DNA of 64,000 nucleotides from contig NZ_VTTO01000020.1 of NCBI RefSeq assembly GCF_008364825.1, positions 1 through 64,000 on the forward strand. The letters run 5' to 3'. Below are positions 47,215 to 54,640 of the stretch, in pieces (position 1 is the first letter of the stretch; each line of letters starts with the position of its first letter). The stretch comes from Azospirillum sp. B21 (lineage in GTDB: Bacteria > Pseudomonadota > Alphaproteobacteria > Azospirillales > Azospirillaceae). Below the pieces are notes generated by a model. It ran no database searches. It was not told the origin of the DNA and saw nothing but the letters and a program-made list of their open reading frames with translations. The position numbers were made by a program, and so were the translations under genes.

Positions 47215-47384
47215 GCCCCCACCCTAACCCTCCCCCGCTGGGCGGGGGAGGGGATTGGACCTTTGTCGGCGCACAGCGGCAGTCCCTCCCCCGCCCAGCT
47301 CTCGCACAAAGCTATGCTTTGTGCTGACGCGGCAGGCGGACCGAAGGTCCGCTGAGAGCGGGGGAGGTTAGGTGGGGGTCTAAC
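47215..47384. repeat. Two-armed palindromic repeat, type B (copy 4), interrupted
   Basis: The left arm (47215-47253) is intact with hairpin CTCCCCCGCTGGGCGGGGGAG. The right arm (47282-47384) is split after CGCCCAG (ending 47298) and resumes with CGGGGGAGG at 47359. Removing 47299-47358 restores the standard arm exactly. Confidence 0.88.
47299..47358. mobile_element. 60-bp palindromic insert inside the repeat arm
   Basis: Ends CTCTC (47299-47303) and GAGAG (47354-47358) are inverted repeats. Inside are two hairpins: GCACAAAG/CTTTGTGC and CGGACC-GAA-GGTCCG. The junction allows a 2-bp AG duplication. There is no coding capacity, so it would be a non-autonomous miniature element or REP-like sequence. 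Confidence 0.6.
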
Positions 47385-47505
47385 CTCCCCAACCCACAGG
47401 CCACCCCATGCATGGGTGCCCTGCCGGTCTTGATTCGGCCCCTCCCCACCCCGATCTTCGGCCCTACGCCTATATCGCCGGTCTCTGTCTTAAGGAATCC
47501 GCCCT

Positions 47506-48441
47506 ATGGACGATCCGTCCGTCCGCCCGCTCACCGATGATTTCGTCCTGCCGTTCCAGATCGAGGCGTCGCGCCTGCGCGGCCGCACCATCAAGCTGGG
47601 GCCGGCGATCGACGAGATCCTGACCCGCCACGACTATCCGCCCACCGTCGCCCGCTTCCTGGCGGAGACGGCGACGCTGGCCGTGCTGCTCGCCAGCATG
47701 CTGAAGTACGAGGGCATCTTCACGCTGCAGACCAAGGGCGACGGGCCGATCCGCCTGATGGTGGCCGACGTCACCTCGGTCGGCGACGTGCGCGCCTATG
47801 CCCAGTTTGACCCGGAAGCGCTCGCCAAGGCCGAGCGGGACGTCGAGATCGCCCCGGCCGCGGCGCTGCTCGGCAAGGGCTACATCGCCTTCACGGTGGA
47901 CCAGGGTCAGGACACCGACCGCTACCAAGGCATCGTCGAGCTGTACGGCAAGACGCTGACCGACTGCGTGCAGCATTACTTCCGCCAGTCCGAGCAGATC
48001 GACACCGGCCTGACCGTTTCGGTCGACCGCGAGGTGAAGCCGGACGGCACGCCCGGCCAGTGGCGCACCGGCGGCATCATGATCCAGCGCCTGCCGCAGG
48101 AGCAGGGTCTGGTCGCGTCCGACAAGGAAGACGACTGGCGCCGCGCCATGGTGCTGATGGCCAGCGTCACCGGCGACGAGCTGCTGTCGACCGATCTCGC
48201 CGCGTCCGACCTGCTCTACCGCCTGTTCCACGAGGACGGCGTGCGGATCTATGAGGGTCATGCGCTGCGCTTCGGCTGCCGCTGCTCGCGCGAGCGGGTG
48301 GAAAACATGCTGCGCAGCCTGCCCCGCGAAGAGGTGCAGGAGTTGAAGATCGACGACGGCCGGGTCGAGGTGACCTGCCAGTTCTGCTCGACCGACTACC
48401 ACTTCACCGACGCGGATCTCGACCGCGTGTATGGCGCGTAA
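47506..48441 (+). CDS. hslO: Hsp33 redox-regulated chaperone HslO
   Basis: 311 residues. The zinc site in the C-terminal redox domain uses C258 and C260 (CRC) and C291 and C294 (CQFC). GPIRLMVADVTSVGDVRAYA and YQGIVELYGKTLTDCVQHYF mark the chaperone domain. Oxidation forms disulfides, releases zinc and activates holdase function in the cytosol. A stem-loop follows. Confidence 0.95.
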   Translation: MDDPSVRPLTDDFVLPFQIEASRLRGRTIKLGPAIDEILTRHDYPPTVARFLAETATLAVLLASMLKYEGIFTLQTKGDGPIRLMVADVTSVGDVRAYAQFDPEALAKAERDVEIAPAAALLGKGYIAFTVDQGQDTDRYQGIVELYGKTLTDCVQHYFRQSEQIDTGLTVSVDREVKPDGTPGQWRTGGIMIQRLPQEQGLVASDKEDDWRRAMVLMASVTGDELLSTDLAASDLLYRLFHEDGVRIYEGHALRFGCRCSRERVENMLRSLPREEVQELKIDDGRVEVTCQFCSTDYHFTDADLDRVYGA

Positions 48442-48453
48442 GCAGTGTGTTGG

Positions 48454-48479
48454 CGGCCGGTGCCGGAAGGCGCCGGCCG
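48454..48479 (+). terminator. Stem-loop after hslO
   Basis: CGGCCGGTGCC (48454-48464) pairs with GGCGCCGGCCG (48469-48479) with one G-T wobble and a GGAA loop. There is no T-tract, so it is a weak or Rho-assisted terminator, or an mRNA-stabilising stem. Confidence 0.5.
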
Positions 48480-48514
48480 TCCGCTTGCGCTCCCCGCCGG
48501 CCTCACCCATACTC

Positions 48515-48533
48515 TATGTCAAAGCTTGACATA
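48515..48533. promoter_or_regulatory. Inverted-repeat operator of the parDE operon
   Basis: TATGTCAA (48515-48522) and TTGACATA (48526-48533) are perfect inverted repeats around AGC, overlapping a TTGACA -35-like box. They lie just before parD, as expected for autorepression by the ParD-ParE complex. Confidence 0.7.
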
Positions 48534-48556
48534 TGATCTTGATGGGGACGGCGGCG

Positions 48557-48832
48557 ATGGCGACCAACGTGCATCTCACCCCGGAGTTGGAGCGGTTCGC
48601 CCGCGACTGTGTCGAAGGCGGGCGCTACAACAATGTGAGCGAAGTGGTGCGCTCCGGCCTGCGTCTGCTGCAGGAGGCCGAGGAGCGGCGGCGGACCTTC
48701 AACGCCATGCTGCTCCAGGCCGAGGCCGAAGCCGACCGTGACGGCAGCGTGGCCATCGACGATGTCCTGGCCGAAGCCGATGCGATCATCGAAGCCAGCG
48801 CCGCATCCCACAGCGGCTCCCGCGGCCGATGA
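48557..48832 (+). CDS. parD: ParD-like antitoxin (CC2985 family)
   Basis: 91 residues. The N-terminal ribbon-helix-helix part (NVHLTPELERFARDCVEGGR, then NNVSEVVRSGLRLLQEAEER) binds DNA; the C-terminal half should wrap the toxin. The first ATG in frame is at 48533, but the conserved domain begins at the ATG of 48557. The stop overlaps the toxin start by 4 bases (ATGA), typical of type II pairs. Confidence 0.9.
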   Translation: MATNVHLTPELERFARDCVEGGRYNNVSEVVRSGLRLLQEAEERRRTFNAMLLQAEAEADRDGSVAIDDVLAEADAIIEASAASHSGSRGR

Positions 48833-49143
48833 CCACAGCACTGCTGTCGCCGGCTGCGCGCCGTGACCTGCTGACGGCAATCCGCTGGATCGCCCAGGAC
48901 AATCCCGGCGCCGCCCGCGCCTTGCGCGATACCCTCGCCCGGACGGCACAGCGAATCGGCACCCATACCCTGGTCGGAACGCAGCGCCCGGACTTGGCCG
49001 CCCCGCCCTACCGCTTCGTCAGCCTGACCGGCTTTCCCTATATCGTCGTCTACAATGCCGAGCGCCGGCCGCCGTTGATCGTCCGCATCCTTCACGGTGC
49101 CCGCGACCTGCCGGTCGTGCTCGGCGACCTCCCGGACGGCTGA
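48829..49143 (+). CDS. parE: ParE/RelE family toxin
   Basis: 104 residues. The ParE fold is seen in LLSPAARRDLLTAIRWIAQD at the start, RPDLAAPPYRFVSLTGFPYIVVYNAERRPP in the middle, and the closing strand IVRILHGARDLPVVL. ParE proteins poison DNA gyrase; some relatives cleave mRNA on ribosomes, so the target is inferred. It is coupled to parD. Confidence 0.9.
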   Translation: MTTALLSPAARRDLLTAIRWIAQDNPGAARALRDTLARTAQRIGTHTLVGTQRPDLAAPPYRFVSLTGFPYIVVYNAERRPPLIVRILHGARDLPVVLGDLPDG

Positions 49144-49246
49144 AGAAGTCCGGAAGGCGTTCACCGGAATGGGCGTGATGCACCGGCCCGCCTTGCCGGC
49201 TATAGTGCCGCCCCCTTGTCCAACTTCTCCCTCACCCGGAGCCCCC

Positions 49247-49843
49247 ATGCTGTCGCGCCGCCTTGTCCTTGCCGCCGGAACGGCCACCCTCCTGCTTGCC
49301 GCCTGCCAGAGCACGCCGCCGCGGCCGGCGCCGCGCCCGGTCGATTTCTCCAATTTCGGGCCGATCGCCCTGAATGCCGGCACCATCGACGTGGTCGACG
49401 CCTACCGCCCGATGGGGGCCAAGCATGTGGAGGGACGCTCCGCGGTGCCGCCGGCCGAGGCGGTGCGGCGCTGGGCGGCGGAGCGGCTTCAGGCCGCCGG
49501 CGGTCAAGGCCGCGTGCGCGTCACCATCCGCGACGCCAGCATCGTCGAGGTGGCGCTGCCGACCAAGAAGGGCATCACCGGCTATTTCAGCAATGATCAG
49601 GCCCAGCGCTATGACGGCCGGATCGAGGTGGAGATCACCGGCGAGGTGCCGGACACCGGCAATGGCGGCTTCCGCGGCGTGACCCGCTCCACCGTCACCC
49701 ATTCCACCACCGTGGCGGAGAACATCTCGCTGGCCGATCGCGAGGCCACCTTCCTGGAGATCACCCGCCGGATGATGGACGACCTGAACGCCCGTCTCGA
49801 CGCCGGCATCCGCAAGGATCTGGCGCCGATGGTGCGGCGGTGA
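49247..49843 (+). CDS. Putative lipoprotein
   Basis: 198 residues. The lipobox LLAAC (Cys near residue 20) predicts lipid anchoring. The rest is a single domain, with VRRWAAERLQAAGGQGRVRV and IEVEITGEVPDTGNGGFRGV, in a style seen in small envelope lipoproteins. I do not recognise the family. An outer-membrane site is likely because no Asp follows the Cys. Confidence 0.75.
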   Translation: MLSRRLVLAAGTATLLLAACQSTPPRPAPRPVDFSNFGPIALNAGTIDVVDAYRPMGAKHVEGRSAVPPAEAVRRWAAERLQAAGGQGRVRVTIRDASIVEVALPTKKGITGYFSNDQAQRYDGRIEVEITGEVPDTGNGGFRGVTRSTVTHSTTVAENISLADREATFLEITRRMMDDLNARLDAGIRKDLAPMVRR

Positions 49844-49906
49844 TTTCCCGGCGGTGATTTCCCGGCGCTGATCGCTTCGCCGGGAGTTGGCCCGGCCGAA
49901 TCCGCC

Positions 49907-51799
49907 CTAAATCTCCAGCTGCATGCCCAGCTCGACCACGCGGTTGGGCGGGATGCAGAAATATTCCGACGCGCTGGTCGACAGCTTGGACAGGAAGATG
50001 AACAGCGGCTCCTGCCAGCGCGGCAGGCCGAGCTTGCCGTGGCTGCGGATCAGCGTCTCGCGGCTGACGAAATAGGTGGTTTCCATCGGCTCGAACGGCA
50101 ATCCTGGAATCCGCTTGGTCTCCAGCGCCTGCGGGATGTCCGGCTCGTCCTTGAAGCCGAAATGGACGATCAGCCGGAAGAATCCGGCGGACAGGGCCTT
50201 CAACTCGAAGCGCTGCTCGTCCGGCACATGGGGCACGTCCTCGATGTCGACGGTCAGCAGCACGACGCGCTGGTGCAGCACCTTGTAGTGCTTCAGGCTG
50301 TGCAGCAGCCCCGGCGGCAGGCCGCGCGGGTTGCCGGTCAGGAAGACGGCGGTGCCCGGAACCCGCTGCACCGACCCGCCCTTCAGCCGCTCCACCAGCA
50401 GGTCGAAGGGCAGCGCATCCTCGGCCAGCCGCTTGCGCACCACCTCGCGCCCGCGCCGCCAGGTCGCCATCAGCAGGAAGACGGCCGCGCCGACCACCAG
50501 CGGGAACCAGCCGCCCTCCTCCACCTTGACCAGGTTGGCCAGGAACAGCGCCATGTCGACGGTCAGGAACACCGCCAGCGCCAGCACCGCCTGCCACAGC
50601 TTCCAGCGGCCGAGCGAGCGCGCGACCTTGTAGGCCAGCAGCGTGGTCGCCACCATCGTGCCGGTCACCGCGATGCCGTAGGCGGCGGCGAGGTTGCTGG
50701 AGGTCTGGAAGCTCAGCACCAGCATGAGAACGCCGGCCAGCAGCAGCCAGTTCAGCTGCGGCATGTAGATCTGGCCCTTCTCATGCTCCGAGGTGTGCAT
50801 CACCTCCATCCGCGGCAGATAGCGCAGGTGCATCGCCTGCAGCGTCACCGAATAGGCGCCGGAGATCACCGCCTGACCGGCGATGATGGTCGCCGCGGTC
50901 GCCAGCAGCAGAAGCGGCACCTGCGCCCAGTCCGGCGCCAGATGGAAGAAGGGGTTCTCGATCGCATCCGGTTCATGCAGCAGCAGCGCGCCCTGGCCGA
51001 AATAGCACAGCAGAAGCGACGGCAGCACCAGCACGTACCAAGCGATGCGGATCGGCTTGCGGCCGAAATGGCCCATGTCGGCATAAAGCGCTTCCGCCCC
51101 CGTCACCGCCAGAACCACCGCGCCCAGCAGCAGGAAGCCGTGCCAGCCGTGGTTGAACAGCATCTCCACGGCATGGCCGGGCCAGACCGCGGCCAGCACG
51201 CCGGGATAGCGCACGATCTGCCACAGCCCCAGCACGCCCAGCGTTATGAACCAGACCAGCATCACCGGCCCGAACAGCCGGCCGACCTTCTCCGTCCCGA
51301 AGCGCTGCAGCACGAACAGCCCGATCAGGATGGTCAGCGTGATGGGGATGACGTAGTCGTCCAGGGCGGGGGCCACGACATGCAAACCCTCCACCGCGCT
51401 CAGAACCGAGATGGCGGGGGTGATCAGGCTGTCGCCGTAGAACAGCGAGGCGCCCATCACGCCGATGGCCATGACGACGCCGGTGCGCCGGTGCCCCGGC
51501 CGCATACCGCGCAGCGCCAGCGCGGTCAGCGCCAGGATGCCGCCCTCGCCCTGGTTGTCGGCACGCATGACGAAGACGACGTATTTCACCGTCACCGTGA
51601 TGATCAGCGCCCAGAAGATCAGCGACAGCACGCCCAGGATGACTTCCGGCACCAGCGGAAAACCGCCGCCCTCGGTCAGGCATTCGCGCAGCGTGTAGAG
51701 CGGGCTGGTGCCGATGTCGCCATAGACGACACCCAGCGCCCCCAGCGCGAGCGCGCGCAGCTTCGCCGCATGCTCCCGCCCATCCATGCCTGCTTCCAT
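49907..51799 (-). CDS. kup: Low-affinity potassium uptake protein Kup
   Basis: 630 residues. The Kup signature GALGVVYGDIGTSPLYTLRE (about 21-40) is followed by about 12 membrane helices to residue 430 and a cytosolic C-terminal domain. It is a proton-coupled K+ importer of the inner membrane. The start at ATG 51799 has AGGAG upstream; an ATG four codons later and one at 51832 are alternatives. It converges with the lipoprotein gene, 63 bases away. Confidence 0.95.
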   Translation of the reverse strand: MEAGMDGREHAAKLRALALGALGVVYGDIGTSPLYTLRECLTEGGGFPLVPEVILGVLSLIFWALIITVTVKYVVFVMRADNQGEGGILALTALALRGMRPGHRRTGVVMAIGVMGASLFYGDSLITPAISVLSAVEGLHVVAPALDDYVIPITLTILIGLFVLQRFGTEKVGRLFGPVMLVWFITLGVLGLWQIVRYPGVLAAVWPGHAVEMLFNHGWHGFLLLGAVVLAVTGAEALYADMGHFGRKPIRIAWYVLVLPSLLLCYFGQGALLLHEPDAIENPFFHLAPDWAQVPLLLLATAATIIAGQAVISGAYSVTLQAMHLRYLPRMEVMHTSEHEKGQIYMPQLNWLLLAGVLMLVLSFQTSSNLAAAYGIAVTGTMVATTLLAYKVARSLGRWKLWQAVLALAVFLTVDMALFLANLVKVEEGGWFPLVVGAAVFLLMATWRRGREVVRKRLAEDALPFDLLVERLKGGSVQRVPGTAVFLTGNPRGLPPGLLHSLKHYKVLHQRVVLLTVDIEDVPHVPDEQRFELKALSAGFFRLIVHFGFKDEPDIPQALETKRIPGLPFEPMETTYFVSRETLIRSHGKLGLPRWQEPLFIFLSKLSTSASEYFCIPPNRVVELGMQLEI

Positions 51800-52096
51800 A
51801 ACCAGGTCCGCTCCTGTCCCGTTTCGCTGCATCCGTAGAGGACTGCCGCCGGCCCACCCGGCACATCATCCGGGCAGATCATCGGCATATGCACAGCCAT
51901 GCCTAAGGTGGCTTGCGGTGGCCGCGCAAGCACCGAATGGCGAAACGCACCACCGGCCCGTCCGATCCTCCGTCATTTTCACCCTTTCGATAGCCTGTTT
52001 GCATGGGACGGGGCGCGGCACTCGGCACCGTTGCATCCGGAGCGCCGACATGCTTCCATTCATACGTGTACCGCGCGGAGCTCCGAGCCGGCAGCC

Positions 52097-53170
52097 ATGT
52101 CCAACGATTTCCTGTTCGCCTCGGACGAGTCCCCCGCAGCACCGCTCCCGGACCGACCCGACTCCGACATCCCGGACCCTCATTCCCCGCCCTGGCTGGT
52201 GCTGGTCGCCGATGACGAGCCGGAGGTGCATGCCGTCACCCGGCTGGCGTTGGCCCGCCTGCGCTTCCGCGGCCGTCCCGTCCGCCTGCTGGACTGCACC
52301 AGCGCCGCGGAGGCGGAGCGCGTCCTGCGGGAAACGCCCGGCATAGCGGTCATCCTGCTCGACGTGGTGATGGAGACGGAGGATGCCGGCCTGCGGCTGG
52401 TCCGCACCATCCGGGAGGATTTGGGCAACCAGGCCGTCCGCATCGTCCTGCGCACCGGCCAGCCGGCGCAGGTCGCGGAGGAGGACCTCGTCCTCGCCTA
52501 CGAGATCGACGGCTACACCGCGAAGACGGAGCTGACCGCCCGCCGGCTGTTCACCAGCGTGGTGACGGCACTGCGCGCCTATGCCGCCCTCGAGACGCTG
52601 GAACGGCAGCTCGCCGAGCGCAGCCGCGCGCTGGAGGAGGCGACCGTCCGCCTGAACCGGCTGGCCATGCTGGATCCGCTGACCGGCGTGTGGAACCGCC
52701 GCCGTTTCCTGGAACTGGCGGCGGCGGAGCTGGCGCGGGCGCGGCGCTATGGCCGGCCTCTGACGGTCTTCCTGCTCGACCTCGACGGGTTCAAGGCGGT
52801 CAACGACGCCTATGGCGACGCCGCCGGCGACGCGGTGCTGCGCGCGGTGGTGAAGCGGATGCGGGCGGCGTTGCGCATCTCCGACCATGTCGCCCGTTCC
52901 GGCGGGGAGGAATTCGTCGTGCTGCTGCCGGAGACCGACTCCGCCGGCGCCGCCGTGGTGGCGGAACGGGTGCGCGCCGCCCTGGCGGGCAGCCCGATCA
53001 TCGTGGACGACCGCGCCGCCACCGTCGCTGTCGCCGTCACCGCCAGCATCGGGATCGCCCATTGGCTGCCCGGCGAGCCCGGCGTCGAACAGACCCTGCA
53101 CCGCGCCGAGCGGGCTCTCCGCGACGCCAAGCAGGCCGGCCGCAATCGGGTGGAACGGGCGCCCGGTTAG
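52097..53170 (+). CDS. Diguanylate cyclase with receiver domain
   Basis: 357 residues. The receiver domain (about 33-155) has DDE at 39-41, phospho-acceptor D89 and the Lys in TAKTEL. A coiled-coil linker (about 165-192) leads to the GGDEF domain with active site GGEEF (269-273) and an intact inhibitory site RxxD (R260-D263). It makes c-di-GMP when phosphorylated and is product-inhibited, as in PleD. No sensor kinase is adjacent. Confidence 0.93.
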   Translation: MSNDFLFASDESPAAPLPDRPDSDIPDPHSPPWLVLVADDEPEVHAVTRLALARLRFRGRPVRLLDCTSAAEAERVLRETPGIAVILLDVVMETEDAGLRLVRTIREDLGNQAVRIVLRTGQPAQVAEEDLVLAYEIDGYTAKTELTARRLFTSVVTALRAYAALETLERQLAERSRALEEATVRLNRLAMLDPLTGVWNRRRFLELAAAELARARRYGRPLTVFLLDLDGFKAVNDAYGDAAGDAVLRAVVKRMRAALRISDHVARSGGEEFVVLLPETDSAGAAVVAERVRAALAGSPIIVDDRAATVAVAVTASIGIAHWLPGEPGVEQTLHRAERALRDAKQAGRNRVERAPG

Positions 53171-53193
53171 GCGCTGCGATCCCGGGGGTGGGG

Positions 53194-53209
53194 TGTTTCA
53201 TGTGAAATA
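53194..53209. promoter_or_regulatory. parS-like palindrome
   Basis: TGTTTCATGTGAAATA matches the ParB centromere site TGTTTCACGTGAAACA at 14 of 16 positions. The two changes are both C to T, including one in the central CG. It lies between genes, 24 bases after the cyclase stop. It may be a weak parS site or an ordinary operator. Confidence 0.4.
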
Positions 53210-53305
53210 TCGTTACAGCGCGGCGATTGAACGGCGGGAAGCCAGGGGTTACTCCTATCGTTGGAGGCATCCATTCGGATGGTGCTCCCGATCAGGGGTT
53301 CGCAC

Positions 53306-53872
53306 ATGTGGCAGGACTACGGCAACGCGCTCATCTCCGCCTTCGGGCTGGCGGGCCTGGGGTTCGGCATCGGCAAGCTCGTCATCGTGCTCGGTGAGCG
53401 CGCCATCGAGCGGCGCCACGGGTCGGAGGGGGTGCGCGACGTCATCGCCCGCCGCGCCAAGATGGAAACGAAGTTCGAAGCCCGCCGCGGCGACCGCATC
53501 CGGGAACTGAAGGAGCTGGACGGCACGGTGGAGGATGTTCTGCGCCGCCGCAAGGTGCTGGAACGCCAGATCGAGGAGTCGCGGCAGTCCGGCGAACGGC
53601 TGGTCCGCCTGATCGGCGAGGAGGTCCAGGGCAGCCCCTGCTACGTCGCCATGGTCGTGAACAAATATGTCGGCACCGGCGCCGCCCAGCAGAGCCAGCA
53701 TGCGCTGGTCGACCCCACTTGGGCCCAGCCGCAGATGATCGAGGTGTGGGCGCGGTCGATGGCTGAGGCGCGGACAGAGATCGAACGGCGCTACCCGCCC
53801 GCCTTCGGCTATGCGGTGACCCGGATGCAGGAGTTCCTGTCCGCCGATGCTCCCATCGCCAAGGCCGGTTGA
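53306..53872 (+). CDS. Membrane-anchored coiled-coil protein of unknown function (paralog 1)
   Basis: 188 residues. An N-terminal membrane helix (ISAFGLAGLGFGIGKLVIVL) is followed by a charged coiled coil (about 30-90) and a compact C-terminal domain (about 100-180) with VAMVVNKYVG, IEVWARSMAEARTEIERRYP and GYAVTRMQEFL. That domain aligns with the next gene's. The start at 53306 is judged from AGGGG and the membrane helix; ATG 53279 and TTG 53261 are alternatives. Confidence 0.7.
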   Translation: MWQDYGNALISAFGLAGLGFGIGKLVIVLGERAIERRHGSEGVRDVIARRAKMETKFEARRGDRIRELKELDGTVEDVLRRRKVLERQIEESRQSGERLVRLIGEEVQGSPCYVAMVVNKYVGTGAAQQSQHALVDPTWAQPQMIEVWARSMAEARTEIERRYPPAFGYAVTRMQEFLSADAPIAKAG

Positions 53873-53897
53873 GATCCGATTGAGATAAGGACGCGCC

Positions 53898-54419
53898 ATG
53901 GACAGCATGCCCTACATCTTCGCCGGTCTGGTCGGCCTCGCCTCCTTGTCCGTGTCGCTTCTGCTGGCCATGCGCCGGCTGAAGACCTCGGAGGAGCGGA
54001 TCGCCAACGCCGTCTCCCGCAAGCAGGCGCAGGTGGAGCGGATCAAGAAGGTCGCCCGCGTCACGCTGCAGCAGGCCCGCGACCTGCGCGACGCCCGCCG
54101 CCGCAAGGCGATGGCCGAGCTGGGCTGTGAGGATCTGGAACAGCGCCTGAAGGCCGTCGGTGCCGCCGACCGCCGCATCTATGTGCTGGACGACCGCCGC
54201 ACCCAGAAGGACCAGGGCTGGCTTCTGCGGGTGGTCAACATCGAATACGGCGCCCGCGTCAACGCCAACCTCACTCCCACCGCGCTGGACAGCTGGAAGC
54301 GCGGCCGCCGCTTCCTGGTCTGGGCGCTGGATGAGAAGAAGGCCCGCGAGAAGGTCAACGCCCGGTTTCCGGAGAACAAGGGCTTCACCGTCATGGGCGT
54401 GGAGTCCTATCTGGGGTAG
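53898..54419 (+). CDS. Membrane-anchored coiled-coil protein of unknown function (paralog 2)
   Basis: 173 residues. An N-terminal membrane helix (YIFAGLVGLASLSVSLLLAM) is followed by a basic coiled coil (about 28-75) and a C-terminal domain (about 90-173) with WLLRVVNIEYGARV, RRFLVWALDEKKAREKVNARF and GFTVMGVESYLG. Aligned blocks VVN, VWA, AR and the final YL match the gene before it, so the two are diverged tandem copies. It follows by 25 bases with AAGGA before the ATG. Confidence 0.72.
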   Translation: MDSMPYIFAGLVGLASLSVSLLLAMRRLKTSEERIANAVSRKQAQVERIKKVARVTLQQARDLRDARRRKAMAELGCEDLEQRLKAVGAADRRIYVLDDRRTQKDQGWLLRVVNIEYGARVNANLTPTALDSWKRGRRFLVWALDEKKAREKVNARFPENKGFTVMGVESYLG

Positions 54420-54424
54420 GGTGT

Positions 54425-54551
54425 GGCTTCGATAACCCCCACCTAACCTCCCCCGCTGGGCGGGGGAGGGACTGCCGCCGCTCTATCGAACAAGCACTTA
54501 ATCCCCTCCCCCGCCCAGCGGGGGAGGGTCAGGATGGGGGCAATCGAAGCC
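54425..54551. repeat. Two-armed palindromic repeat, type B (copy 5)
   Basis: The outer ends GGCTTCGAT (54425-54433) and ATCGAAGCC (54543-54551) are inverted repeats beyond the standard arms. Both arms have the CTCCCCCGC/GCGGGGGAG hairpin. It lies between paralog 2 and dnaE2. Confidence 0.88.
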
Positions 54552-54640
54552 AACACGCCCCGCCACAATAATGACACCAATCCCATTCCCGGACTATCAT
54601 CCCTGCGCGCACCCATCCGCCAGCGCCGGGGAGCCTTGCC

